Shown: piece by piece, positions 1-8,137 of the stretch
How the letters are laid out: the number at the start of each line of letters is the position of its first letter
Position numbering within the stretch: the stretch's first letter is position 1
Origin: Geodermatophilus dictyosporus
Lineage (GTDB): Bacteria > Actinomycetota > Actinomycetes > Mycobacteriales > Geodermatophilaceae
Direction: 5' to 3'
DNA: 64,000 nucleotides
Assembly (NCBI RefSeq): GCF_900115505.1
Contig: NZ_FOWQ01000002.1
Coordinates: 690,673-754,672, forward strand
Made by a program: the position numbers and the translations under genes
Notes under the pieces: model-generated
Seen by the model: only the letters and a program-made list of their open reading frames with translations
Told to the model about the DNA's origin: nothing
Database searches by the model: none

Positions 1-157
1 CGCGCCGACGACGCCATCAGCGCCGTGCAGAGCACCCAGCAGCGCGCCGACGACGCCATCAGCGCCGTGCAGAGCACCCAGCAGCGCGCCGACACCGCGA
101 TCGGCGCCGTCGAGGGCACCCAGCAGCGCGCCGACGGCACCATCGGGGGCGCCGAGG
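1..157 (+). repeat. 42-bp in-frame tandem repeat
   Basis: Units start at 1, 43, 85 and 127. The first two 42-bp copies are identical base for base, the third has diverged, and the fourth decays after about 30 bases. Each unit encodes 14 residues. The array probably extends upstream of the window. Identical neighbouring copies suggest recent expansion or ongoing length variation. Confidence 0.9.
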
Positions 158-507
158 GACTGGTGACCCGGATCGACCCGCTGCTCGGCCGCTACGAGCA
201 GCCGCTCACCCAGCTGGCCCCGTCGGTGCAGCGGCTGGCGGAGACGCTGGACCCGCACGAGGTCGAGGCGCTGGTCGGCCTCGTCGACCGACTGCCCACG
301 CTGGTGACGCACCTGGACGAGGCCGTGCTGCCGGTGCTGGAGTCCCTCGGCGACGTCGGCACCGACGTGCACGACCTCGTCGACACCATGCGGGACATCC
401 GCGAGGTGGTGAAGGGCTTCCCGGGCTCGAGGCTCTTCCGCCGGCGCGGCCGGGACGAGATCGCCGACGAGGACGACGAGGGGGCCCAGGAGCGCACCGG
501 CTCCTGA
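1..507 (+). CDS. Repeat-containing hypothetical protein, 5' partial
   Basis: The reading frame is already open at base 1, so the N-terminus lies outside the window; 168 codons plus stop are visible. The first ~50 residues are a 14-residue repeat built on RADxAIxAVxxTQQ, with alternating charged and small hydrophobic positions suggesting a coiled coil or extended helix. The rest is helical and rich in Leu, Asp and Val, and the C-terminus is very acidic (DEIADEDDEGAQE). The segment after the repeats resembles small actinobacterial proteins with spaced Leu/Val heptads, but I recognise no family. No function is assigned. It is followed by two small genes on the opposite strand. Confidence 0.75.
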   Translation, partial: RADDAISAVQSTQQRADDAISAVQSTQQRADTAIGAVEGTQQRADGTIGGAEGLVTRIDPLLGRYEQPLTQLAPSVQRLAETLDPHEVEALVGLVDRLPTLVTHLDEAVLPVLESLGDVGTDVHDLVDTMRDIREVVKGFPGSRLFRRRGRDEIADEDDEGAQERTGS

Positions 508-532
508 GCCCCCTCGCCGACGGTCGGGCCGG

Positions 533-964
533 TCAGGTCTCGGTCGGGTAGCCCAGCGCCCGGGCGACGTCGCCGATCCGCTCGAACGTCTGCCCCTCCG
601 GCAGCCGCTCGAGCTCGGCCACCACGGCATCGGGCGCCCGGTGGTCGAGCGCCGCCTCCACCAGACCGGGGCCGTCGGCCGGGAAGTCGGCCCGCACCAG
701 CCAGCGCGCGAGCTCCGCGCGGGCCACCACGGCGTCCTCGGTCATCCCGACCGGCACGCCACCGACCAGGGTGCTGTCCGGACTGCTGCCCACGTCCGGC
801 TCGCCCTCGACGACCGGCTCCACCTCGCGGAACTCCTCGGAGCGCGTGGCGCGCCCCGCCTTGAGCATCCCCTGGATCTCGTGCTCGAGTTCCTCGTCGA
901 CTCGCGGACTGTGCTTGTCGCTGCGCGACGACACGCCGGCGAACTGGTCGTCGGTCTCGCTCAC
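533..964 (-). CDS. DUF2795 domain protein
   Basis: 143 residues. The C-terminal half (about residues 80-140) fits DUF2795: a helical domain with LARWLVRADFPADGPGLVEA followed by a LERLPEGQ-type LP motif and a final helix. The N-terminal half is charged and looks disordered. It starts with GTG preceded by GGAGG. It lies 9 bp downstream of the DUF2945 gene and is probably cotranscribed with it. DUF2795 proteins are small and widespread in actinobacteria, and their role is unknown. Confidence 0.8.
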   Translation of the reverse strand: MSETDDQFAGVSSRSDKHSPRVDEELEHEIQGMLKAGRATRSEEFREVEPVVEGEPDVGSSPDSTLVGGVPVGMTEDAVVARAELARWLVRADFPADGPGLVEAALDHRAPDAVVAELERLPEGQTFERIGDVARALGYPTET

Positions 965-973
965 GGTGGCCTC

Positions 974-1183
974 CTACTTCTTCTTCAGTGCCGACGGCTT
1001 GTGCACCGCGGTGTTGCCGCTCTTCTCGCTCTCGACCTCGTACTGCGGCTCGTCGGAGCTGGCCTTGACCTTCCGGCCACCGGCCTCGGTGTCCTTGGTG
1101 ATCTTCTTCTTCACGGTGCCCACGGCCTCGCTGCCGTGGCTCTTCCAGGCGACGTGGTCGCCCTTCTGGAAGTCGTCAGCCAT
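974..1183 (-). CDS. DUF2945 / Tudor-like small protein
   Basis: 69 residues starting MADDFQKGDHVAWKSHGSEA. This is the typical start of DUF2945 (hypervirulence-associated TUDOR domain), followed by GTVKKKITKDTE and a Lys-rich tail. I chose the internal ATG at 1183 because GAGGAG sits just upstream and the residues before it do not look coding. It is a predicted small beta-barrel cytoplasmic protein, expressed ahead of the DUF2795 gene. Its function is unknown. Confidence 0.8.
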   Translation of the reverse strand: MADDFQKGDHVAWKSHGSEAVGTVKKKITKDTEAGGRKVKASSDEPQYEVESEKSGNTAVHKPSALKKK

Positions 1184-1514
1184 CCCGGTCTCCTCGTCTC
1201 GGTCGCGTGGCCCTGCCGTGCCCGCCACGGGGAGGGGGCACACATCCCCCGGAGGGCGGTGCACCGCCCGGTGGACCGGAGACCCACGTCACCCCGTCAG
1301 GACCGACCATCACCCGGTCGGGCAGTACAACTTCCGCCGTCGTCACGTAGCGTTCACGTCGACGGGGAGGCACCGGACGAACCTGCTGCTGAGAGCGCAG
1401 CGGACGTCACTCACGGTGACTGGTCCCCGTCCTCGATCGCCGGCCCGGTCGACCTCATTCCCCCGGGGTCGGCCGGGTCGGCCCACGCCGACCCCGGTCC
1501 CTACGCTCGCCGGC
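1184..1514 (+). other. Divergent intergenic region
   Basis: About 330 bp between the divergent DUF2945 gene and the siderophore-interacting protein gene. I see no credible small gene. Open frames through it are Arg/Pro-rich shadows. It must hold promoters for both directions, and its right end carries the inverted repeat listed separately. Confidence 0.5.
1463..1497. promoter_or_regulatory. Inverted repeat upstream of flavoprotein gene
   Basis: Perfect 11-bp arms (CCGGGGTCGGC at 1463-1473 and its complement at 1487-1497) are separated by 13 bases and end 17 bp before the GTG at 1515. It could be an operator or a leader hairpin. It does not match the DtxR/IdeR iron box, which is AT-rich. Function is inferred from position only. 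Confidence 0.35.
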
Positions 1515-2309
1515 GTGACATCCCCCGCCGGCGTGCCGCTGCCCGGAGACCCCCGGCCGGTCGACGTCCTCACCGCCGTCTCGGTCGCGGACGTGACGCC
1601 GTCGGTGCGCCGGGTGGTCCTCTCGGGCACCGCGGACGCCGTCGCGGCGGCGGGGCCGACGGTGAACCTGCTGGTGCCGCGCGTCGGCGACGCCGCTCCC
1701 CGGTGGCCGTCGGTGGCCCGCGACGGCCGCATCGTCTGGCCGGCCGGCGCCCACGGCGTGAGCCTGCGCAGCTACACAGCCCGCCGCCAGGACGTCGACC
1801 GCGGCGAGGTGGAGATCGACTTCGTGCTGCACGGCGACGGCCCGGCGGCCTCCTGGGCCGGCGCGGCGGTCCCCGGCGCGCTGCTCGGGGTGGCCGGCAG
1901 CGGCCCGCTCGGCGACCGCCCGGCCGGCACCGTGCTCCTGGTCGGCGACGAGACGGCGCTGCCGGCGATCAGCCGCATCCTGGCCGCCGCCGACCCGGCC
2001 ACCCGCGGCCTCGCGCTGGTCGAGGTGGCCGACGGCCGGGAGGAGCAACCGCTGGCCGCACCGGCGGGGGTGGAGGTGCGCTGGCTGCACCGCGGCGGCA
2101 CCGCGCCCGGTGCGAGCACGCTGCTCGCCGACGCCGTCGCCGCACTCGACCGGCCGGCGGGCGACGACGTCTTCGCCTGGGTGGCCGCCGAGTCCGCCGC
2201 CGTCCGGGCGGTCCGCGCCGACCTGCGTGCCCGCTGGGGGCTGTCCCGCGCGCAGCACCACGCGATCGGCTACTGGCGCCGCGGCCGCGCGATGGCCCCC
2301 GCCGGGTAG
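1515..2309 (+). CDS. Siderophore-interacting FAD-binding protein
   Basis: 264 residues. Family signatures are LRSYTARR (about residues 84-91), the RxYTxR motif that binds FAD in the ViuB/SIP reductases, then VGDETALPAI, the conserved nucleotide-cofactor segment, and a C-terminal GYWRRGR, the usual SIP ending. These flavoproteins reduce ferric siderophores in the cytoplasm with NAD(P)H to release iron. Start is GTG 1515; GTG 1533 is an alternative. No siderophore synthesis or uptake genes lie nearby. Confidence 0.85.
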   Translation: MTSPAGVPLPGDPRPVDVLTAVSVADVTPSVRRVVLSGTADAVAAAGPTVNLLVPRVGDAAPRWPSVARDGRIVWPAGAHGVSLRSYTARRQDVDRGEVEIDFVLHGDGPAASWAGAAVPGALLGVAGSGPLGDRPAGTVLLVGDETALPAISRILAAADPATRGLALVEVADGREEQPLAAPAGVEVRWLHRGGTAPGASTLLADAVAALDRPAGDDVFAWVAAESAAVRAVRADLRARWGLSRAQHHAIGYWRRGRAMAPAG

Positions 2310-2381
2310 CGACCCCGGTCGTCCAGGGAGCTCACAGGTAGCGTCCAGCGCGGGCGCAGGCCGCGGCGGCACCCTCGGGGC

Positions 2382-3146
2382 ATGACCACGGCAGCCAGGC
2401 GTCCCACGGGAGAGATCGTGACCGGGAGCCGCAGTGCGCGAGGCACCACCCCGGAGGCACGCCTCCTGGTGGTGGACGACGAGCCGAACATCCGCGAGCT
2501 GCTCTCCGCCAGCCTGCGCTACGCCGGGTTCGAGGTGGCCACCGCGGCCGACGGCCAGCAGGCCCTGGCGCTGGCGTCGTCGTTCCGTCCCGACCTGCTG
2601 GTGCTCGACGTGATGATGCCCGGTCTGGACGGCTTCGGCGTCGTGCGGCGGCTGCGCGAGAGCGGCCGGCACACCCCCGTGCTGTTCCTCACCGCCCGGG
2701 ACGCGGCCGAGGACAAGGTCTCCGGGCTCACCCTGGGCGGCGACGACTACGTGACCAAGCCGTTCAGCCTCGACGAGGTGCTGGCGCGCATCCGGGCGGT
2801 GCTGCGGCGCAGCACCTCACAGCAGCGCGCCGCCGAGAGCCCGCGGCTGACCTTCGCCGACATCGAGCTCGACGAGGAGTCGCACGAGGTGGTCAAGGCC
2901 GGCAGCGTAGTCAGCCTCTCCCCCACGGAGTTCAAGCTGCTGCGCTACCTGATGGCCAACGCCGGGCGGGTGCTGTCCAAGGCGCAGATCCTCGACCACG
3001 TGTGGAACTACGACTTCAACGGCGAGGCCAACGTCGTCGAGTCCTACATCTCCTACCTGCGCCGCAAGGTGGACACCACCGAACCGCGCCTGCTGCACAC
3101 CATCCGCGGCGTCGGCTACACCCTGCGGCTGCCGCGCGGCACGTGA
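2382..3146 (+). CDS. OmpR-family response regulator
   Basis: 254 residues. The receiver domain spans about 26-145, with acidic pair D32/D33, phosphoacceptor D76 in LLVLDVMMPG, T104 and K126 in YVTKPF. A winged-helix DNA-binding domain follows (about 155-250), ending in HTIRGVGYTLR. A 25-residue N-terminal extension precedes the receiver. It overlaps the histidine kinase gene by 4 bp, so it is the cognate regulator. It resembles the PhoP/TcrX/PrrA group of actinobacteria, but the signal and regulon cannot be read from sequence. Confidence 0.93.
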   Translation: MTTAARRPTGEIVTGSRSARGTTPEARLLVVDDEPNIRELLSASLRYAGFEVATAADGQQALALASSFRPDLLVLDVMMPGLDGFGVVRRLRESGRHTPVLFLTARDAAEDKVSGLTLGGDDYVTKPFSLDEVLARIRAVLRRSTSQQRAAESPRLTFADIELDEESHEVVKAGSVVSLSPTEFKLLRYLMANAGRVLSKAQILDHVWNYDFNGEANVVESYISYLRRKVDTTEPRLLHTIRGVGYTLRLPRGT

Positions 3147-4747
3147 GCGCACCCCGGCCCGACCCGCGCAGCGGCACCCGCCTCCCGCGGGTGCCGCTGC
3201 GCGTCACGCTGGTCGCCCTGCTCCTGGTGCTGGTGGCCGTCGCGCTCACCGCCACCGGCGTGACCGCCACCTCGCTGCTGTCCCGCTACCTCGGCCAGCA
3301 GCAGGACGCCGAGCTGGGCGCCGCGCTGGGTGAGGCGCGCCAGAGCCAGGCCGTCATGGCCGCCTGCTGGCAGAGCCCGCCCCCGCCGCGCTACGTCGTC
3401 TCGGGCACCTACGTGGCCTGCGTGCGGCCCGACAGCGGCGAGCTCGTCGTCGTCTTCGGGCCGCCGTCGGGCCAGCTGCCCGACGTCGACACCGAGGTCC
3501 TCGACACCCTCCTCTCCGGCGACACGGACGACCGCGGACCGCGCGGGGGCGGGCTCGGGGGTACCGACGTCGCCGTCGTGGGGGCCACGGAGGGCGACGG
3601 GGCCTGGCGGGTCGCCGCTCAGCAGCTGCAGGGCGGACCGGTCGTCGTCGTCGCCTTCCCCCTCGACCGCGACGACGGCGTGATCGGCCAGCTGGTGCTC
3701 ATCGAGGTCGGGGTCGGGCTCGTCGTGCTCGCCGTCCTCGGGCTGGCCGGCTACTGGCTGGTGCGCACCAGCCTGCGCCCGCTCGACGCCGTCGAGCGGA
3801 CCGCCCGGGCGATCGCCGCCGGCGACCTCTCGCAGCGGGTGCCCCCGGGCGACGGCCGGACGGAGGTCGGCCGGCTGTCGCAGGCGATCAACGGCATGCT
3901 CGCCCGCATCGAGGGTGCCTTCCGCGCCCAGCAGGCCTCCGAGGGGCAGGCCCGCGCCTCGGAGGAGCGGATGCGCCGGTTCGTCGCAGACGCCAGCCAC
4001 GAGCTGCGCACCCCGCTGACCTCGATCCGCGGCTTCGCCGAGCTCTACCGCCAGGGCGCGGTGGGCAGCCCGGAGGAGACCGCCCGGCTCATGCAGCGCA
4101 TCGAGAGCGAGGGCGCCCGGATGGGCCTGCTCGTCGAGGACCTGCTGCAGCTGGCCCGCCTCGACCAGCAGCGCCCGCTGACCGTCACCCCGGTGGACCT
4201 CGCCGAGGTCGCCGGGGACGCCGTCCACGACGCCCGCGTCCTGCAGCCCGACCGGCCCGTCACGCTGCGCCTGGACGACTCGCTCACCGAGGTGCCGGTC
4301 GTGCTCGGCGACGAGGCCCGGCTGCGCCAGGTGGTCGGCAACCTGGTCACCAACGCGCTGGTGCACACCCCGCCCACCACCCCGGTGACCGTCTCGATCG
4401 GCGAGGACACCAGCGACGGGGGCGACCGGGTGGTGCTGCGGGTCGCCGACGAGGGCCCCGGCATGGCACCGGAGGACGCCGCCCGGGTCTTCGAGCGCTT
4501 CTACCGCGCCGACGCCTCGCGCAGCCGCGTCGCCGGCGGCACCGGGCTGGGCCTGTCCATCGTGGCGGCGCTGGTGGCCGCGCACGGCGGTGACGTCGCG
4601 CTGGACACCGCGCCCGGCCGTGGGGCCGCGTTCACCGTCCGGCTGCCCCGCTCCGGTCCGGCCGCGGACGGGACGGCGCCGCTGCCCGGGCAGCCCGCCG
4701 GGCAGCCGCCCGGGGCCGCCGGGCTACCGTCCGCAGGTGACTCCTGA
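3143..4747 (+). CDS. Sensor histidine kinase
   Basis: 534 residues from a GTG that overlaps the regulator stop. A TM helix at about 20-42, a ~150-residue extracellular sensor loop, a second TM at about 190-210 and a HAMP domain precede the kinase core. H-box SHELRTPLTS has the phosphorylated His at residue 286. The N-box is NLVTNALVHTPP, and the G boxes are ADEGPGMAP and GGTGLGLSIVAAL. The tail is Gly/Pro-rich. It is a membrane-bound EnvZ/PhoR-type kinase partnered with the preceding regulator. The sensor loop contains two Cys residues but no recognised domain. Confidence 0.93.
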   Translation: MSAPRPDPRSGTRLPRVPLRVTLVALLLVLVAVALTATGVTATSLLSRYLGQQQDAELGAALGEARQSQAVMAACWQSPPPPRYVVSGTYVACVRPDSGELVVVFGPPSGQLPDVDTEVLDTLLSGDTDDRGPRGGGLGGTDVAVVGATEGDGAWRVAAQQLQGGPVVVVAFPLDRDDGVIGQLVLIEVGVGLVVLAVLGLAGYWLVRTSLRPLDAVERTARAIAAGDLSQRVPPGDGRTEVGRLSQAINGMLARIEGAFRAQQASEGQARASEERMRRFVADASHELRTPLTSIRGFAELYRQGAVGSPEETARLMQRIESEGARMGLLVEDLLQLARLDQQRPLTVTPVDLAEVAGDAVHDARVLQPDRPVTLRLDDSLTEVPVVLGDEARLRQVVGNLVTNALVHTPPTTPVTVSIGEDTSDGGDRVVLRVADEGPGMAPEDAARVFERFYRADASRSRVAGGTGLGLSIVAALVAAHGGDVALDTAPGRGAAFTVRLPRSGPAADGTAPLPGQPAGQPPGAAGLPSAGDS

Positions 4748-5453
4748 CGCCGAGGGTGCCCCGTACGACCGGGAGCTGATGGCCGCGGTCACCGACCTCG
4801 GGGACGCGCTGCGCGGCCTGGTCGACGCCTCGGTGCGCACCACCGTGCCCCCGGCCGAGCTGCGCGCGGTGGCCACCGTGGCCCGCGCCGCGCGCGAGCG
4901 GCTGGCCGCGAGCACCCGCCCGGCCACGCAGCTGCCCGAGCTGGACGACCTGGTCGCCTTCCGCCGCGTCCACAACCCGGTGACCGGCGTGGGCAGCGCG
5001 CTGGCCCCGCCGGTCCGGTTCCGGCAGGACGTCGACGGCGTCGTCGCCGAGACCTCGTTCGGACCGGCCTACGAGGGCCCGCCGGGGCTCCTGCACGGCG
5101 GGGTGAGCGGCCTGGTGATGGACCAGGCGCTGGGCGCCGCGGCCATCCGCGCGGGACTCTGGGGCATGACGGCCCGGTTGGAGCTGGACTACCGCCGCCC
5201 GGTGCCGCTGGAGACCCCCGTCGTCCTCCGCGCCGCGGTGGCCGAGAGCGCGGGCCGCAAGGTCGTGCTAGCCGGCACCATCGCCCTCGCCGCGACGCCG
5301 GCGACGCCCCTCGTCGAGGCCCGCGGCGTCTTCGTGCTGCCGCGCGAGGAGCTGCGCGCCGCCTACTTCGCGCGCATCACCGACGCGTCGGGCCGGCACA
5401 CCCCGCCCTCGCGGCCCACCGACGCCACCGCGCCGGCGGGCGGTGCGGCGTGA
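4737..5453 (+). CDS. PaaI-type hotdog-fold thioesterase
   Basis: 238 residues. The C-terminal two thirds form a hotdog domain: GPPGLLHGGVSGLVMDQALG carries the HGG active-site signature of PaaI/YbgC-like acyl-CoA thioesterases, followed by LELDYRRPVPL and the typical terminal strand ARGVFVL. The N-terminal 80 residues are helical. GTG 4737 overlaps the kinase gene by 11 bp, and the stop overlaps cysQ, so it is translated from the same run. Acyl-CoA hydrolysis is inferred from the family; the substrate is unknown. Confidence 0.85.
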   Translation: MTPDAEGAPYDRELMAAVTDLGDALRGLVDASVRTTVPPAELRAVATVARAARERLAASTRPATQLPELDDLVAFRRVHNPVTGVGSALAPPVRFRQDVDGVVAETSFGPAYEGPPGLLHGGVSGLVMDQALGAAAIRAGLWGMTARLELDYRRPVPLETPVVLRAAVAESAGRKVVLAGTIALAATPATPLVEARGVFVLPREELRAAYFARITDASGRHTPPSRPTDATAPAGGAA

Positions 5454-6184
5454 GGGACGTCGAGGTCGCGGCCGCCGCCGCGCGGGCGGCCGCCGACGTG
5501 CTGGTGGAGCTGCGCGCCGGCGGGCTGACCGGCCGCCCGCTCGGCGACGCCGGCGACGCCGCGGCGCAGGAGGCGATCGCCGCCGTGCTGGCCGCGCACC
5601 GGCCCGACGACGTCGTCTTCAGCGAGGAGGCCGCCGACGACCGCAGCCGGCTCGGGGCCGGCCGGGTGTGGATCGTCGACCCGCTCGACGGCACCCGCGA
5701 GTACGGCGAGACGGACCGGTCCGACTTCGCCGTCCACGTGGCGCTGTGGGTGCGCGGCGGGCTCGGCCCGGCCGCGGTGGCGCTGCCCGCCCTCGGCGAG
5801 GTGCTCGTCACCGACCCCGCACCGGCGCCCCCGCCCGCCCTCGCCCGGCCGCCGCGCATCGCGGTCAGCCGCACCCGCCCGCCGGCGCAGGCCGCCGCGG
5901 CCGCCACCGCGGTCGGCGGCGAGCTGGTGCCCCTGGGCTCGGCCGGCTGGAAGGTCACGGCCGTGGTGCGCGGCGAGGTGGACGCCTACGTGCACGCCGG
6001 CGGCATGTACCAGTGGGACTCCGCCGCGCCGGTCGCCGTCGCCCTCGCCGCCGGGCTCACCGCGCTGCGGCTGGACGGCTCGCCGCTGCGCTACAACGAG
6101 CCCGACTCCTCCCTGCCCGACCTGCTGGTCTGCCGCCCCGAGCTGACCGCTGGCCTCCTGGCCGCGGTGCGCGGACCCGCGTGA
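5450..6184 (+). CDS. cysQ: 3'(2'),5'-bisphosphate nucleotidase / inositol monophosphatase family
   Basis: 244 residues of the lithium-sensitive phosphatase superfamily. Metal ligands are visible in SEE (58-60) and DPLDGTREY (77-85), with the second signature QWDSAAPVAVA near residue 190. The position immediately before cysD supports a CysQ role, hydrolysing 3'-phosphoadenosine 5'-phosphate from sulfate assimilation. Starts and stops overlap on both sides (GTGA). An inositol-phosphatase role cannot be excluded by sequence alone. Confidence 0.88.
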   Translation: MRDVEVAAAAARAAADVLVELRAGGLTGRPLGDAGDAAAQEAIAAVLAAHRPDDVVFSEEAADDRSRLGAGRVWIVDPLDGTREYGETDRSDFAVHVALWVRGGLGPAAVALPALGEVLVTDPAPAPPPALARPPRIAVSRTRPPAQAAAAATAVGGELVPLGSAGWKVTAVVRGEVDAYVHAGGMYQWDSAAPVAVALAAGLTALRLDGSPLRYNEPDSSLPDLLVCRPELTAGLLAAVRGPA

Positions 6185-7107
6185 CGGACACTGGAGGGGT
6201 GACGACCCCCGACTACCGGCTCACCCAGCTGGAGACGCTCGAGGCCGAGTCGATCCACGTCATCCGCGAGGTGGCCGCCGAGCTCGAGCGCCCCGTGCTG
6301 CTGTTCTCCGGCGGCAAGGACTCCATCGTCATGCTGGAGCTGGCCCGCAAGGCCTTCGCGCCGGCGCGCATCCCGTTCCCGGTGATGCACGTGGACACCG
6401 GGCTGAACTTCCCCGACGTCCTGGAGTTCCGCGACAAGCGGGTCGCCGAGCTCGGCGTGCAGCTCGTGGTGGCCTCGGTGCCCGACGCGATCGCCCGGGG
6501 CCTGGTCAAGGAGGAGCCCAACGGCTCCCGCAACCGCATCCAGACGCCGGTGCTGCTCGACGCGGTGGAGGAGCACGGCTTCACCGCGCTGTTCGGCGGC
6601 GCGCGGCGCGACGAGGACAAGGCCCGCGCCAAGGAGCGGGTGTTCTCCTTCCGCGACGAGTTCGGCCAGTGGGACCCGAAGAACCAGCGGCCGGAGCTCT
6701 GGGACCTCTACAACGGCCGGATCCACCTCGGCGAGTCGATCCGGGTGTTCCCGCTGTCGAACTGGACCGAGCTCGACGTCTGGCAGTACATCGCCCGCGA
6801 GGGCATCGCCATCCCGCCGCTCTACCTCGCCCAGGAGCGGGAGGTGGTCGAGCGGCAGGGGATGCTCTACGCCGTCAACGAGTTCGTCCCGCCGCGCGAG
6901 GGCGAGCGGGTCTCCCGCGAGTCGGTGCGCTACCGGACCGTCGGCGACGCCAACCTCACCGCCGCGGTGCGCTCCCGGGCGACGACGGTCGAGGAGGTCA
7001 TCGCCGAGGTCGCGGTGACCCGGATGACCGAGCGCGGCGCCACCCGTGGCGACGACAAGGTCAGCGACGCCGCGATGGAGGACCGGAAGAAGGAGGGCTA
7101 CTTCTAG
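6181..7107 (+). CDS. cysD: Sulfate adenylyltransferase subunit 2 (small subunit)
   Basis: About 308 residues. The PP-loop SGGKDS (43-48), HVDTGLNFPD, GGARRDEDKARAKER and NWTELDVWQYI are all CysD hallmarks. It makes adenosine 5'-phosphosulfate from ATP and sulfate together with the GTPase CysN. The start is either GTG 6181, overlapping cysQ by 4 bp like the preceding junctions, or GTG 6199; the GGAGG before 6199 is too close to serve it well. Its partner cysN is 1 kb downstream, separated by a decayed gene and a small opposite-strand gene. Confidence 0.93.
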   Translation: MTDTGGVTTPDYRLTQLETLEAESIHVIREVAAELERPVLLFSGGKDSIVMLELARKAFAPARIPFPVMHVDTGLNFPDVLEFRDKRVAELGVQLVVASVPDAIARGLVKEEPNGSRNRIQTPVLLDAVEEHGFTALFGGARRDEDKARAKERVFSFRDEFGQWDPKNQRPELWDLYNGRIHLGESIRVFPLSNWTELDVWQYIAREGIAIPPLYLAQEREVVERQGMLYAVNEFVPPREGERVSRESVRYRTVGDANLTAAVRSRATTVEEVIAEVAVTRMTERGATRGDDKVSDAAMEDRKKEGYF

Positions 7108-7224
7108 GAGGGGCTCGGTGCCCCCACGCCTCGTTCCGCTCGGCGCGGGGCCCTGCACCGAGGCCGTTCCAGGACGTCGTCCTGACCGCGCTGGCGGCGC
7201 GGCTGGTCGCGGTGCCCCCTCCCT

Positions 7225-7794
7225 GAGCTGGCCGGGTACTGGACGGCCGCGGTCGACCTGCTGGCGGGCAGCCTGCTGGGGGCGGAGCTCGGCGCGTCCT
7301 GGGCCACGCGGATGCGCTCGGCGACGCTGTACCGCGTGCTGGCCGCCCTGCTGGTGCTGATCACCGTGGCGCTGCTGGGCACCCACCTCGGCACGGTCGG
7401 GACGGTGTCGCTGCCGAGACCGGCCACCTGGGTCGCCGGTGCCGTCGCCGGCTTCGGGATCGGCGTCGTCGCCGCGGTCATGGGGTCGCCGGCGGCGAGC
7501 TGCTGATCCCGACCCTGGTCCTGCTGTTCGGCATCGGCCTCGAGCAGGCCGGGAACCTGTCCTGCTGGTCTCTCCCTGCCCACCGTGCTGGTGGCCTTCG
7601 CGCGCCACAGCCGGGACCGGGGCTTCGCGGTGCTCCGGGCCGACTGGCGGTTCGCCGTCGCGATGACGCTCGGGTCGGTCACCGGCACGGTCGCCGGCGG
7701 CCTGCTGGTCGGCGTGGTGCCCGAGGGCGTGCTGCTGCCGCTGCTGGTGGGCCTGCTGCTGCTGTCGGCGGTGGAGGTGTGGCGGCACCGGTGA
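7225..7794 (+). pseudogene. TauE/SafE-type sulfite/sulfonate exporter, decayed
   Basis: Pieces of a TauE/SafE permease are recognisable in two frames. First comes a segment ending GFGIGVVAAVMG (to about 7482). Then, after loss of one G in a G run near 7482, GGELLIPTLVLLFGIG follows in another frame. A second shift near 7570 returns to the first frame with LPTVLVAFARHSRD and the final TM helices, to stop 7794. The first repeat, roughly the N-terminal 80-90 residues, and a start codon are missing. An intact family member has about 250 residues and 7-8 TM helices. Its place between cysD and cysN fits an old sulfur-compound exporter. Confidence 0.75.
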
Positions 7795-7803
7795 CGGCCG
7801 GCC

Positions 7804-8037
7804 TCACCGGGGCCGACCCGCGCGGGACGGGCGGCGGTCCCCGGCCGGCGGCCGCCTCCTCCGCCGGCGGAGGTGGCGCAGCAGCGCCCAGGCGGTGACG
7901 GCGAACAGGAGGAGCCCGGCCGGCCAGGCGACGGCCTCCGGGGCGCCGACGCCCAGGGCCTCGGCGGCCACGTAGGCGACGGCGTACCCCAGCGACACGA
8001 CCAGCAGCACCGGGACGAGGAACACCAGCCCACCCAC
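7804..8037 (-). CDS. Small two-helix membrane protein
   Basis: 77 residues from GTG 8037, chosen because GGAGGAG lies about 6 bp upstream. There are two hydrophobic helices (about 4-23 and 38-55) and then a strongly basic tail with LRHLRRRRRRPP. It is predicted to sit in the cytoplasmic membrane with the basic tail inside. No family is recognised. It converges on the exporter remnant and runs opposite to cysN. Confidence 0.6.
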   Translation of the reverse strand: MGGLVFLVPVLLVVSLGYAVAYVAAEALGVGAPEAVAWPAGLLLFAVTAWALLRHLRRRRRRPPAGDRRPSRAGRPR

Positions 8038-8137
8038 GCGCGCTCCTCCCGCGGGCCCCTGGTGGCCCTGCTCACACCAGCGTCCCCCCATCCGGCCCCG
8101 GACGCTGCCGTCCGCTCCGGCTGGGGATGATGGGGAC

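Noticed and set aside
641-2341. Very long open frame over the DUF genes and flavoprotein gene
   Set aside because: Arg/Pro/Gly-rich translation with no domain; a GC-rich shadow of the genes on both strands.
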